Shown here one piece after another: positions 42,814-51,837 of a stretch of DNA of 64,000 nt (positions are counted from its first letter, which is position 1; every line of letters begins with the position of its first letter). The notes under the pieces are model-generated. The model saw only the letters and a list, made by a program, of their open reading frames with translations. It was not told where the DNA came from and did not search any database. Origin of the DNA: Paraglaciecola sp030730205 (lineage in GTDB: Bacteria; Pseudomonadota; Gammaproteobacteria; Enterobacterales; Alteromonadaceae); NCBI RefSeq assembly GCF_052119645.1, contig NZ_JBGQOM010000015.1, forward strand, positions 4,251 through 68,250. The letters run 5' to 3'. The translations under genes were made by a program, and so were the position numbers.

Positions 42814-43113
42814 TTAGGGCAGGACCTTTTTAAAGGGCTTAACTACCACTTTTGCATAAACACCGGCCACCATGTAAGGGTCAGTATCAGCCCACGTTTG
42901 TGCCTCTTCTAAACTAGCAAACTCTGCAATCACCAAAGAACCAGTAAATCCAGCTTCACCTGGATCGTCACTGTCAATGGCGGGGCAGGGACCGGCAACC
43001 ATAACTCGCCCTTGATCGACTAAGGTTTGAATACGGGCTAAATGCGCGGGTCTCGTTTGTTTTCGTAGGGGTAAGCTGTTTTCAACATCTTCACTATATA
43101 TTACGTACCACAT
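42814..43113 (-). CDS. yciI: YciI family protein
   Basis: 99 aa dimeric alpha/beta-barrel-like YciI fold: MWYVIYSEDVENSLPLRKQTRPAHLARIQ, with conserved His in the RPAHLAR element, and GPCPAIDSDDPGEAGFTGSLVIAEF. Conserved small protein with an enzyme-like pocket and no firm function. It begins 12 bases after the trpA stop and is therefore likely to be co-transcribed with trp. In E. coli yciI lies elsewhere, near tonB. Confidence 0.92.
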   Translation of the reverse strand: MWYVIYSEDVENSLPLRKQTRPAHLARIQTLVDQGRVMVAGPCPAIDSDDPGEAGFTGSLVIAEFASLEEAQTWADTDPYMVAGVYAKVVVKPFKKVLP

Positions 43114-43125
43114 ATATTGTCCTTA

Positions 43126-43941
43126 TTATTTCTGCGTAGCCGCTTTCATTTCGCCAACAAAGGCTTTTAATTGCTGGAGCATTTCTTGTGGTTTATCCAA
43201 GTACTTTGCAATAATATTTACTGTCGCAGAGCCTGAAATTGCCCCAGCAGCTCCGGCTTTAATGGCTTCACTCACTTGCTCTGGTTTTGAAATACCAAAA
43301 CCTAAAAGTGGTGGCGCGACTTTATGCCGAGTCAGTTTTTCAATAAGCTCATGGGTAGGCGTTGCTGCTGCGGTTTCAGCTCCTGTTACACCCGCTCGAC
43401 CTAACAAGTAGGTGTAGCCCTGAGATTGCTTGCCAATTTCTGCAAGGGTTTCTTCGCTAGCGTTGGGCGGTGCAATCAAAATCTGCTTGATACCAACGGC
43501 ATTGGCGATATCAATAAAGCGATCAGCTTCACGCAAGGGCACATCAGCAATTAAAATTGAATCAACGCCCGCTTGTGCGGCATCCTTGTAAAAGGTCTCG
43601 ATACCGCGCTTTAGTACTAAGTTACTGTAAAGCAATAAACCAATTGGAATATTAGGATAGGCATCACGCACTTCGCGTATAACGTCGAAGCAGTCGGTTG
43701 TTTTTATTTTATGCGATAAGGCTCGAATACTCGCTTGTTGAATTGTCGGGCCATCTGCAATTGGATCAGAGTAAGGAAAACCCAACTCTAAGGCATCAGC
43801 GCCACCTTCAACCAAGGCTTTGATAATATTGACCGAGGTGTGCTTATCGGGGTCACCTACCATTACAAAGGGGACAAAGGCACCTTGATTTTTGTTATCA
43901 AGCTTGGCAAACATTTCTTTATATCTGTCGTGATTAGCCAT
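43126..43941 (-). CDS. trpA: Tryptophan synthase alpha subunit
   Basis: 271 aa TIM barrel. MFAKLDNKNQGAFVPFVMVGDP carries the catalytic Glu/Asp region; LELGFPYSDPIADGPTIQQ has the conserved catalytic Asp. Cleaves indole-3-glycerol phosphate to indole, passed through a tunnel to TrpB. Starts eight bases inside trpB. Last biosynthetic gene of the operon. Confidence 0.97.
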   Translation of the reverse strand: MANHDRYKEMFAKLDNKNQGAFVPFVMVGDPDKHTSVNIIKALVEGGADALELGFPYSDPIADGPTIQQASIRALSHKIKTTDCFDVIREVRDAYPNIPIGLLLYSNLVLKRGIETFYKDAAQAGVDSILIADVPLREADRFIDIANAVGIKQILIAPPNASEETLAEIGKQSQGYTYLLGRAGVTGAETAAATPTHELIEKLTRHKVAPPLLGFGISKPEQVSEAIKAGAAGAISGSATVNIIAKYLDKPQEMLQQLKAFVGEMKAATQK

Positions 43942-45121
43942 TTTTCTGATCTCCCAAAATGCTATGTACGTGGGCTAAGTCTTTGTCACCACGGCCAGAT
44001 AAATTGACCACAATAATGGTTTCTTCTTCGGCTTCGTCTGCCATATTTAAGGCATGGGCTAAGGCATGTGAAGACTCTAGGGCGGGGATAATCCCTTCTT
44101 TTCGAGACAATAACTGAAAGGCATTCAGTGCTTCATCATCACTTATCGCCACATATTGCGCCCGACCAGTATCATGCAAATGAGCGTGTTGGGGACCAAC
44201 TGCAGGGTAATCTAAACCAGCAGAAACCGAATAAGACTCTTCTATTTGTCCGTCATTGTCTTGCATGATGTAGCTGTAAGCGCCATGGAGTATACCCGTT
44301 GTGCCTTTACCTATTGCAGCGCCATGTTCATGGGTGTGCAACCCTTTACCAGCAGGCTCGACACCAATTAGCTTAACGCTAAGATCATCAATAAAATCAG
44401 CAAACATACCAATTGCATTTGAGCCACCACCCACACAGGCCACAACGGCATCGGGTAAACGGCCTTCTTTTTCAAGAATTTGCGCTTTGGTTTCTTCGCC
44501 AATCATCCGGTGAAATTCTCGCACAATTGTGGGGAAAGGATGCGGTCCTGCAGCGGTACCTAGCAGATAATGGGCTTTTTCATAACTACCAGACCAATCG
44601 CGCATGGCTTCGTTAACGGCATCTTTGAGTGTGCCAGAGCCAGCGTTAACAGGGATCACTTCAGCACCCATTAAACGCATTCTAAACACGTTGGGCGCTT
44701 GGCGTTCAACATCTTTGGCACCCATGTATATTCGGGCTTTTAACCCCATTAAGGCACAGGCCAGTGCGGTGGCTACGCCGTGTTGGCCTGCACCCGTTTC
44801 AGCGATGACTTCAGTTTTGCCCATACGCTTAGTCAATAGGGCTTGGCCTAGTACTTGATTGGTTTTGTGCGCGCCACCGTGTAATAAATCTTCACGCTTT
44901 AAATACAGCTTAACTAAAGGATTACTCACCAGATTGCGCGTCAAGGTCATAGCGGTTGGACGACCCGCGTAGTCTTTTAACAGCCCCATAAATTCTGCTT
45001 GGAATTCTGGATCCTTTTGAGCATCAATAAAGGCTTGCTCTAGTTGGTCGAGGGCAGGGATGAGTAATTCGGGAACATACATGCCCCCGAACTGACCAAA
45101 TTTACTGTCTAATTTATTCAT
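43934..45121 (-). CDS. trpB: Tryptophan synthase beta subunit
   Basis: 395 aa PLP enzyme. The cofactor Lys is in HGGAHKTNQ (about residue 86) and the phosphate loop in CVGGGSNAIG. FGQFGGMYVPELL is the family start. Condenses indole with serine to tryptophan as an alpha2-beta2 complex with TrpA. 36 bases separate it from trpCF. Confidence 0.97.
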   Translation of the reverse strand: MNKLDSKFGQFGGMYVPELLIPALDQLEQAFIDAQKDPEFQAEFMGLLKDYAGRPTAMTLTRNLVSNPLVKLYLKREDLLHGGAHKTNQVLGQALLTKRMGKTEVIAETGAGQHGVATALACALMGLKARIYMGAKDVERQAPNVFRMRLMGAEVIPVNAGSGTLKDAVNEAMRDWSGSYEKAHYLLGTAAGPHPFPTIVREFHRMIGEETKAQILEKEGRLPDAVVACVGGGSNAIGMFADFIDDLSVKLIGVEPAGKGLHTHEHGAAIGKGTTGILHGAYSYIMQDNDGQIEESYSVSAGLDYPAVGPQHAHLHDTGRAQYVAISDDEALNAFQLLSRKEGIIPALESSHALAHALNMADEAEEETIIVVNLSGRGDKDLAHVHSILGDQKNG

Positions 45122-45157
45122 TATCGTCTCTCTATTTTTAGCGTTTACGCTGTCAGC

Positions 45158-46543
45158 TTAGTACTGGCGAAGCAAGCCAAAGATTTGGGTTATTTTTTGT
45201 GGATCTTTAATACCAGGCGCAGACTCTAGCCCTGAATTAAGATCAAGCATGGCAAGTTGGCATTCAGCCGCAGCCCTGACATTTTCGGCATGTAATCCGC
45301 CAGCTAATATCACCTTCGTTTTGTCTGTTAAAGCATTTAACAATCGCCAATCAAATGATTGACCTGTACCGCCGCTTTGCTGACCAACTTGGCAATCTAA
45401 TAAAAAGTAATCTACGTCAGTTTCTATTAATTCAGGTAAGCGGTCTGTCACGCCTTTCGCTAACCAAATTTGACAGCTTGAAGGTAACTGCGCTCTGAGT
45501 TCAGTGATGTAGAGTTGTTGTTCGTTGCCATGCAATTGCACCGCACATAGTTTCAGTTTAAGGGCCGTCTTTACAACTTGCTCAAGGGGCGCATCAACAA
45601 ATACGCCCACGTAGTTAAAGGGCACCGCTTCAACAATTTGTTGAGCTTTTTCAAGGCTGACAAAGCGTTTTGATTGTTCAGCAAAAATAAGTCCTGCATA
45701 ACTGGCTGGCGAACTTTTTACCAAATCAGCACCCTCCACTGAGGTAGTGCCACAGACCTTAACCTTACCATAAACTAATTGCTTAGTTGCTACGCCAACA
45801 TCAGGCTGAGCCATTAAGGCACTGCCCACTAAAAAGCCATCCACCAGAGGTGATAAACGTCTCACGTCTTGTTGGGTGTAAATACCTGATTCAGAAATCA
45901 GTACGTATTCATGGCTAGCGTGTTGCTTAATTAAAGGTACTAGTTGTTCAGTGGTTGCTAGGTCGGTACTTAGATCACGCAGATTTCGATTATTAATCCC
46001 GATGATTTTTGCTTTTAAAGCAATGGCACGATGGGCTTCTTCTTCGTTGCTCACTTCAGTTAAGACATCAAGTTGGTAATGTTCTGCCAGAGTCGCTAAC
46101 TCAGTGTAAGTCTCGTCGTCTAACACAGACAACATGAGTAAGATCGCATCTGCATCATAATAGCGGGCGAGATGAACCTGATAGGCCTCGACAAAAAAAT
46201 CTTTATTAATCACTGGTTGGCTGAGTTTGTTGCGCACATATTGCAAATATTCAAATTTACCTTGAAAATATTTTTCATCAGTCAGTACTGAAATACAGGC
46301 TGCATAAGGGGCGTAGGCCTGAATAATTTCATCAAGATTAAAATCAGCGCGAATGAGCCCTTTTGAGGGGGACGCTTTCTTACATTCTAAAATAAAACTG
46401 GCATTAGGTTGCGCCAATGCCGCATAAAAGCTGCGGTCTGAGGGCTGCAAGTGATCAATAAATTGCGCCAGAGGGAAGTCAATTTTACGCTGTGCTATCT
46501 CAGCGAGTTTATCGATTACAATTTTTTCGAGAACATTAGCCAT
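45158..46543 (-). CDS. trpCF: Fused indole-3-glycerol-phosphate synthase / phosphoribosylanthranilate isomerase
   Basis: 461 aa fusion. TrpC part about 1-255 (FILECKKASPSKGLIRADF with catalytic Lys, IIGINNRNL, LISESGI), TrpF part from about 258 (VKVCGTTSVEGAD, GVFVDAP, VQLHGNE, LAGGLHAENV, DLNSGLE). The fusion is as in enterobacteria, Vibrio and Shewanella. It carries out two successive steps of tryptophan synthesis: PRA isomerisation and ring closure to IGP. Confidence 0.97.
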   Translation of the reverse strand: MANVLEKIVIDKLAEIAQRKIDFPLAQFIDHLQPSDRSFYAALAQPNASFILECKKASPSKGLIRADFNLDEIIQAYAPYAACISVLTDEKYFQGKFEYLQYVRNKLSQPVINKDFFVEAYQVHLARYYDADAILLMLSVLDDETYTELATLAEHYQLDVLTEVSNEEEAHRAIALKAKIIGINNRNLRDLSTDLATTEQLVPLIKQHASHEYVLISESGIYTQQDVRRLSPLVDGFLVGSALMAQPDVGVATKQLVYGKVKVCGTTSVEGADLVKSSPASYAGLIFAEQSKRFVSLEKAQQIVEAVPFNYVGVFVDAPLEQVVKTALKLKLCAVQLHGNEQQLYITELRAQLPSSCQIWLAKGVTDRLPELIETDVDYFLLDCQVGQQSGGTGQSFDWRLLNALTDKTKVILAGGLHAENVRAAAECQLAMLDLNSGLESAPGIKDPQKITQIFGLLRQY

Positions 46544-46558
46544 GACTCGGCAAACTCC

Positions 46559-47584
46559 TTAGTTATTCGTTTGTTGGCTGAGTTCAGCCGATTGTGTAAT
46601 GGTGGCCAGTGGACGTTTGTCTAGCATCGCCTGTAAGGCAAGTTGCGCACCTTGAGCAAAACTGTCTGCTTTACCACATAACTTCAGCAGGGCACCGGCG
46701 TTCATCGCAACCGCGGCTTGATGCGCTGCTTGACCTTGGCCAGTCAGTACTTGCTCAATAAGTTGTTTGTTTTCTTCGGGTTGCCCGCCTTTTATTGCTT
46801 CTAAGGGATAGCTGCTTAGCCCAAAATCACTGGGTGTTAAGGCGTATTCAAATAAACCTTCAGGCGTAATTTCAACCACTTGCGTGTTGCCGTGTAAGGC
46901 GAATTCATCCAAGCCACTGCCATGCACGACCATGGCATGTTGATAACCTAATAGCTGCAAAGTACGGGCAAAGGGCAATAATAGTTCAGGACTGTATACG
47001 CCAATAATGATGTGGCTGGGTCTTGCAGGATTTACCAAGGGGCCAAGTATGTTAAAAATGGTGCGTGTTTTTAACGTGGTACGCACTGGCATCGCATGTT
47101 TTATGCCTGCGTGATAGTTTGGCGCAAATAAAAAACACAAATTTGAGTCATCTAAACAACGACGTGCTGTTGCTGCATCCATGGTTAACTTTAAACCAAA
47201 TGCCTTGAATAAGTCAGCGGATCCCGATTGGCTCGATACACTGCGATTGCCGTGTTTAGCTACTTTCAGTCCGCAACTCGCTGCAACAATCGCCGCTGCA
47301 GATGAAATATTAATGGTGTCGTGGCCATCTCCGCCGGTGCCTACAATATCGGCAAACTCATAGTCAGGATGGGGAAAATGTGCGGCGTTTTGAATGAGAG
47401 CCTGTGCAGCGCCCGCGATTTCTTGAGGTTGCTCACCTTTAATTTTTAAGGCCGTCAGTAAGGAGGCTAATTCGATATCTGACATTTCGCCCTTTACTAC
47501 TTGAGAAAATACCTGTGTAACCTGCTCTTGTTGCAAATCTTTTTGCTGATAAAGTCGTTCTAAAATTTCATGTGTCAGCATCAT
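46559..47584 (-). CDS. trpD: Anthranilate phosphoribosyltransferase
   Basis: 341 aa. The PRPP site GTGGDGHDTINIS (about 83-95), KHGNRSVSSQSGSADL and VHGSGLDE are the TrpD marks. Transfers phosphoribosyl to anthranilate. It is a separate gene, not fused to trpG as in E. coli; start overlaps the trpG stop as ATGA. Confidence 0.97.
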   Translation of the reverse strand: MMLTHEILERLYQQKDLQQEQVTQVFSQVVKGEMSDIELASLLTALKIKGEQPQEIAGAAQALIQNAAHFPHPDYEFADIVGTGGDGHDTINISSAAAIVAASCGLKVAKHGNRSVSSQSGSADLFKAFGLKLTMDAATARRCLDDSNLCFLFAPNYHAGIKHAMPVRTTLKTRTIFNILGPLVNPARPSHIIIGVYSPELLLPFARTLQLLGYQHAMVVHGSGLDEFALHGNTQVVEITPEGLFEYALTPSDFGLSSYPLEAIKGGQPEENKQLIEQVLTGQGQAAHQAAVAMNAGALLKLCGKADSFAQGAQLALQAMLDKRPLATITQSAELSQQTNN

Positions 47585-48231
47585 TTTGCTCCTTCGCTTT
47601 GCGTAGCTTGGGTTAGATAGACAATGCTTTGCAATAACAACTGACTACCATGACTGGTTAAGATAGATTCAGGATGAAATTGAAAACCAAGCATACGATC
47701 TTGTCGATGCGCCACCGCCATTGGAATGCCATTAAAATCCGCTAAAACATCTAGTTCGGCTGGCATATTATCGGCCATTAAAGAGTGATAACGCGCAACT
47801 GGTAAAGGCTGAGGAAGGGTGGCAAACATATCTGTGCCGCTATGCGTAATTAATGATGATTTACCGTGCATAACCTGATTTGCCCTGACGATATTACCAC
47901 CGTAAGATTCCACAATAGCTTGATGGCCCAAACAAATACCTAATACAGGAAATTGTCCTTTTACTAAGTCTAAGAGGGTTAACATGCTACCTGCCTGTGA
48001 TGGGTTTCCTGGGCCAGGCGATAGCATTAACATCACTTGTTTAGGCTGTCCGTCGCCGTTTTGCGTTGCGGCCTGTTCGTGCATTTTTTGCAGGATAAAA
48101 TCTGCGGGTACTGAATTTCGGTAAACGATCAGTTCAAGGCCCAAACTGCGCAATTCATCCACCAAATTGTAGGTAAAGGAATCAAAGTTATCGAGCAGGA
48201 AAACGCAAACGTTGTTGTTTGACTGATTCAT
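47581..48231 (-). CDS. trpG: Anthranilate synthase component II (glutamine amidotransferase)
   Basis: 216 aa class-I amidotransferase. Catalytic Cys in GICLGHQAI, oxyanion MLSPGPGNP, His/Glu in FQFHPESI. Supplies ammonia from glutamine to TrpE. The family start LLDNFDSFTYNLVDEL is clear. Overlaps trpE by four bases (ATGA) and trpD by four. Confidence 0.97.
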   Translation of the reverse strand: MNQSNNNVCVFLLDNFDSFTYNLVDELRSLGLELIVYRNSVPADFILQKMHEQAATQNGDGQPKQVMLMLSPGPGNPSQAGSMLTLLDLVKGQFPVLGICLGHQAIVESYGGNIVRANQVMHGKSSLITHSGTDMFATLPQPLPVARYHSLMADNMPAELDVLADFNGIPMAVAHRQDRMLGFQFHPESILTSHGSQLLLQSIVYLTQATQSEGAK

Positions 48232-49841
48232 ACTCGGCCTCCTTCTGTGCTATCACTGCTTTGTGAACTGGCTATGATGGCATGAATAACCGCTTGTGCT
48301 TTACCTCTGGTTTCATCGGCTTCGGCTTGCGGGTTGGAGTCATACACCACGCCAGCCCCTGCTTGGATGTGTGCAACTTGGTTTTTTACAAAGGCTGAGC
48401 GAATCACAATGCAGGTATCCATATCACCATGGCCGTTGATATAACCCACTGCACCACCATAACTGCCTCGGCGTTCTTGCTCCACTTCGCGAATTAAGCT
48501 TGCCGCGCTGACTTTGGGGGCGCCTACTAAGGTGCCCATATTCATGCATGCTTGATAAGCATTTAGTGCATCTAAGTCATCGCGTAGTTGGCCTACAACC
48601 CTTGATACCAAGTGCATCACATGTGAATAGCGGTCTACCTTCAATAAATCAGTCACGTACCGGGTACCGGGTTTAGATACTTTCGCTACATCATTACGGG
48701 CTAAATCAACCAACATTATATGCTCAGAACGTTCTTTTTGATCTTCTTGCAGGTTTAACTCGAGGCGACTGTCTAAGTCTAAATCAATACTGCCATCGGC
48801 GCGTTTACCCCGTGGCCGAGTGCCGGCTATGGGGTAAATCTCAACTTGATTGCTTTGTTTGGTGTATTTTAGGGCTGACTCAGGCGAGGCGCCAAACATG
48901 CAAAAATCGTCATCTTGTAAAAAGAACATGTAAGGACTGGGATTATGTTGCTTTAATGTTCGATAAGCATGTTGAGGATTAGGGCAGGGCAGGCTAAAAA
49001 TACGCGAAGGCACCACCTGAAAAATATCGCCTGCGAGTATGTGTTCTTTTAGATTGACTACATCTTGTTTAAAGGCTTCATCGTTTTTATTAACCACTAA
49101 ATCAGTTTGTGATATCGGAGTGCAAGGCTCCTTTGGTAATGGCTTGATGGTGGCGAGTTTATGTTTGATCTGCTCTAAACGTTGGCTGATAGCAAAATAG
49201 TTATTACCAACATTAAGACCACTAAATACGCTGCCAATAATTTCAGTTTGGCGCGATTGATGGTCAATTAGCACCAAACTTTCGGCTAGATAAAAAACAA
49301 AATCAGGACAGGAATTCGCGCTGTTTTTAACATCAGGTAATTTTTCAAAACTGGCCAATAAGTCATAGGCAAAAGCGCCGCCTAAAAAGACCGAATGAGG
49401 ATGTTGCCTGATGGCAGTTACTTTTTGCAAAATAAGGCGCAGTGCGTCAAAGACGGCAGGGGCTTTCAAGCGGCTGTCTTCATCTAAACTGTTATCTGGC
49501 TCGGGAAAGCGTAATGAAATTCTCCCTTGTGCACTATCAAATTGATGTTCAACACCCGCTGGGCAATGCTCAATAAATAGAGGAAGGACGGCATGCCCAT
49601 TGGTGGTCAGTGCTTGGCAGCTTACTTCGTGGCCAAGACATTCAAGTTTTAGCGCGGCATCAACCAGCAACAAACTTTTGAGATTATCTTTACTGTCAAT
49701 TTCAGCAGATTCAAGTAGTAAATTGTTACTCTTGCCTTGACATAAATATTGGTAAGCATGAAGAGGATCGGCCACATAGTCAGCTTGCACTACTAATGTT
49801 TCAACCTTACCGACCTTTTCCGTTAACTGCGCTAGACTCAT
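48228..49841 (-). CDS. trpE: Anthranilate synthase component I
   Basis: 537 aa. Chorismate-binding core with IFQVVPSRIF, SPESALKYTK, IAGTRPRGK, HIMLVDLARNDV and GAPKVSAASLIREVE, and the tryptophan feedback-site motif LLLES (about residues 39-43). First structural gene; anthranilate synthesis from chorismate with TrpG. Transcription is controlled by the leader at 49991-50047. Confidence 0.97.
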   Translation of the reverse strand: MSLAQLTEKVGKVETLVVQADYVADPLHAYQYLCQGKSNNLLLESAEIDSKDNLKSLLLVDAALKLECLGHEVSCQALTTNGHAVLPLFIEHCPAGVEHQFDSAQGRISLRFPEPDNSLDEDSRLKAPAVFDALRLILQKVTAIRQHPHSVFLGGAFAYDLLASFEKLPDVKNSANSCPDFVFYLAESLVLIDHQSRQTEIIGSVFSGLNVGNNYFAISQRLEQIKHKLATIKPLPKEPCTPISQTDLVVNKNDEAFKQDVVNLKEHILAGDIFQVVPSRIFSLPCPNPQHAYRTLKQHNPSPYMFFLQDDDFCMFGASPESALKYTKQSNQVEIYPIAGTRPRGKRADGSIDLDLDSRLELNLQEDQKERSEHIMLVDLARNDVAKVSKPGTRYVTDLLKVDRYSHVMHLVSRVVGQLRDDLDALNAYQACMNMGTLVGAPKVSAASLIREVEQERRGSYGGAVGYINGHGDMDTCIVIRSAFVKNQVAHIQAGAGVVYDSNPQAEADETRGKAQAVIHAIIASSQSSDSTEGGRV

Positions 49842-49921
49842 GATGTTTTCTCGTTTATTGACCTAATAATTCCGCTGACGTTGGGTTTTCATTTTTGTTT
49901 AATGGTCAGCCAAAAAAACAT

Positions 49922-49952
49922 AAAAAAAAGCCCGTTAGTTACGGGCTTTTTT
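49922..49952 (-). terminator. trp operon attenuator (terminator hairpin)
   Basis: On the minus strand AGCCCGT-AACTA-ACGGGCT is followed by eight Ts, just before trpE. The strand upstream holds a second ACGGGCT (49985-49991) that can pair with the first arm instead, forming the antiterminator, and GGCTGTG further on that can pair with CACAACC at the end of trpL. These are the classical 1:2, 2:3 and 3:4 pairings. Confidence 0.9.
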
Positions 49953-49990
49953 GGAAATTTATTTGTAGCAATACAAACACTCACAGCCCG

Positions 49991-50047
49991 TTAGTTCAGG
50001 TTGTGCCACCACCAAATTGTGTTAGAAAACGTGTTTGATACCAACAT
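49991..50047 (-). CDS. trpL: trp leader peptide TrpL
   Basis: 18 codons, MLVSNTFSNTIWWWHNLN, with three Trp codons in a row and a TAA stop that lies at the start of hairpin region 2. Too short for ordinary ORF calling. Stalling at the Trp codons when tryptophan is scarce would favour the antiterminator. The position right before the attenuator and trpE makes this secure. No clear TrpR operator was recognised upstream. Confidence 0.93.
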   Translation of the reverse strand: MLVSNTFSNTIWWWHNLN

Positions 50048-50138
50048 ATGTCATTTAACCTTGTCGCTTTGCTACTGTGTTTGATTCACTCATTTTACTT
50101 AAAATCAATGAATTGTCTGAATATCGTATAAGTTAGGG

Positions 50139-50144
50139 TATAAT
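50139..50144 (+). promoter_or_regulatory. Probable -10 element for the rnm operon
   Basis: TATAAT, followed by a G/C-rich GCGCCC discriminator; no good -35 lies at 16-18 bases (TTGTCT is 20 bases away). The leader to rnm would be about 130 bases. The opposite strand should hold the trp promoter, which I cannot place firmly. Confidence 0.5.
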
Positions 50145-50281
50145 GCGCCCAACCAAGGCGTATAGAAGAAAACAAAATCGCTGCGCTGTCAACACTGAAA
50201 TTTGTTATAAGTTAAATAAAAAAGTCCTAGCGGGCAAACTAAGCAAGTGAAAAACTCACACTACCTGACGAAGTCCACCCA

Positions 50282-51127
50282 ATGAAAATAGATTTGCACA
50301 GCCACACTTACTACTCAGACGGCCAATTATCGCCCAAGGAGTTGATTGATCGTGCGCACAACATGCAAGTAAATGTGCTAGCAATTACCGATCACGATAC
50401 GGTGGATGGCATTAATGAAGCCCTCGATTATCAGGCAAGCTTGAGGCGCGAGATGCAAATCATGCCTGGTGTCGAAATTTCGACTTCGTGGCATAACTTC
50501 GATATTCATATTCTCGGTTTACATGTTAATCATGGCGATACGCAATTTTTAGCTCGCTTAGCCCAGCAAAGTGCTGAGCGTGACCGTCGAGCACAAGAAA
50601 TTTCAGACAAATTAGCCAAAGTGGGTATTGCAGGAGTGTTTGAACAAGCCAAAGAGCTTGCTGGTGTAGGCCAGATTACCCGCGCTCATTTTGCCCGAGT
50701 ACTGGTGAATCGGCAGCTGGTTAACGATATGGAAGCGGCCTTTAAAAAATACCTTGGTAAGGGTAAAAAAGCCCACGTAAAACCCCAATGGATCAGCATA
50801 CAAGAAGCGGTTACGTGGATCCAAAACGCAGGAGGCAAAGCGGTGCTGGCGCATCCAGGCCATTACGATCTCACTACCAAGTGGTTAAAAAGGCTGGTGG
50901 CTGAGTTTGCCCAGGTCGGCGGGGATGGCATGGAGGTGATCCATTCTCATTTAAGTTCAGAAAAGAAAAAATTGTTAGTTGACTTAGCAAGCGAACATGA
51001 TTTGCTTGCCTCAAGTGGCTCTGATTTTCATTATCCAAATCGCTGGACCGAGCTTGGCAAGAACCTCACCTTACCATCCACGCTTGTACCAATATGGCGT
51101 GATTGGAATTTAAGCGGTATGATTTAA
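50282..51127 (+). CDS. rnm: RNase AM (PHP-domain 5'-3' exoribonuclease, YciV)
   Basis: 281 aa PHP-domain protein: DLHSHTYYSDGQLSPKELIDRA, AITDHDTVDG, GVEIS and HPGHYDL supply metal-binding His/Asp residues of the PHP active site. E. coli YciV/Rnm (RNase AM) trims 5' ends of 5S and other rRNAs. It lies divergent from the trp operon and ahead of yciO, as in E. coli. Confidence 0.93.
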   Translation: MKIDLHSHTYYSDGQLSPKELIDRAHNMQVNVLAITDHDTVDGINEALDYQASLRREMQIMPGVEISTSWHNFDIHILGLHVNHGDTQFLARLAQQSAERDRRAQEISDKLAKVGIAGVFEQAKELAGVGQITRAHFARVLVNRQLVNDMEAAFKKYLGKGKKAHVKPQWISIQEAVTWIQNAGGKAVLAHPGHYDLTTKWLKRLVAEFAQVGGDGMEVIHSHLSSEKKKLLVDLASEHDLLASSGSDFHYPNRWTELGKNLTLPSTLVPIWRDWNLSGMI

Positions 51128-51201
51128 CTTAAAGCCAGTGTCAGTACTAGCTGAGCAAAACCATTTCCACTTGCTGTGACAGTAACTAAGGAATTCAAAG
51201 A

Positions 51202-51822
51202 ATGAGTCAGTTTTTTTATATTCACCCCGACAACCCGCAAACACGTTTAATTAAACAAGCGTGTGAATTTATTCATAAAGGCGCGGTAGTGGTGTATCCC
51301 ACCGATTCGGGATATTCAATCGGCTGTCATATGAATGACAAAGAAGCCCTTGAGCAAATCTGCCGTATACGCCAAATTGGTAAAGATCATAATTTTACCC
51401 TCATGTGCCGTGATATGTCTGAGCTATCTGAGTACGCACGGGTGGATAACGTGGCGTTTCGTATGATCAAAAATAACACGCCAGGTCCCTATACATTTAT
51501 CTTAAAAGCCACCAAAGAAGTACCGAAACGTTTGCAAAACCCCAAACGTAAGACAATCGGTATTCGAGTGCCAGATAACAAAATTGCCTTAGCGTTATTA
51601 GAAGAATTGGGTGAGCCACTAATGTCTACCACCTTGATACTACCCGGTGAAATTGTGGCTGAGTCTGATCCAGATGATATTCGCGATAAACTTGAACGTC
51701 AGGTTGGCTTGATTATTCATGGTGGTTCTATTGGTGAACAACCAACCACGGTGATTGATTTGTCGGAAGGCGAAACTACGATCATCCGTCATGGCAGTGG
51801 CGACGTTAGTCCTTTTGTTTAA
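51202..51822 (+). CDS. yciO: YciO family (Sua5/YrdC-like) protein
   Basis: 206 aa, the YciO length. IHPDNPQTRLIKQACEFIHKGAVVVYPTDSGYSIGC and NTPGPYTFILKATKEVPKRL are the YrdC/Sua5-fold marks of YciO. Related to threonylcarbamoyl-AMP synthase, but YciO itself has not been shown to do the TsaC job under normal conditions. Follows rnm by 74 bases. Confidence 0.93.
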   Translation: MSQFFYIHPDNPQTRLIKQACEFIHKGAVVVYPTDSGYSIGCHMNDKEALEQICRIRQIGKDHNFTLMCRDMSELSEYARVDNVAFRMIKNNTPGPYTFILKATKEVPKRLQNPKRKTIGIRVPDNKIALALLEELGEPLMSTTLILPGEIVAESDPDDIRDKLERQVGLIIHGGSIGEQPTTVIDLSEGETTIIRHGSGDVSPFV

Positions 51823-51837
51823 GTTAAAGGATTCGAT

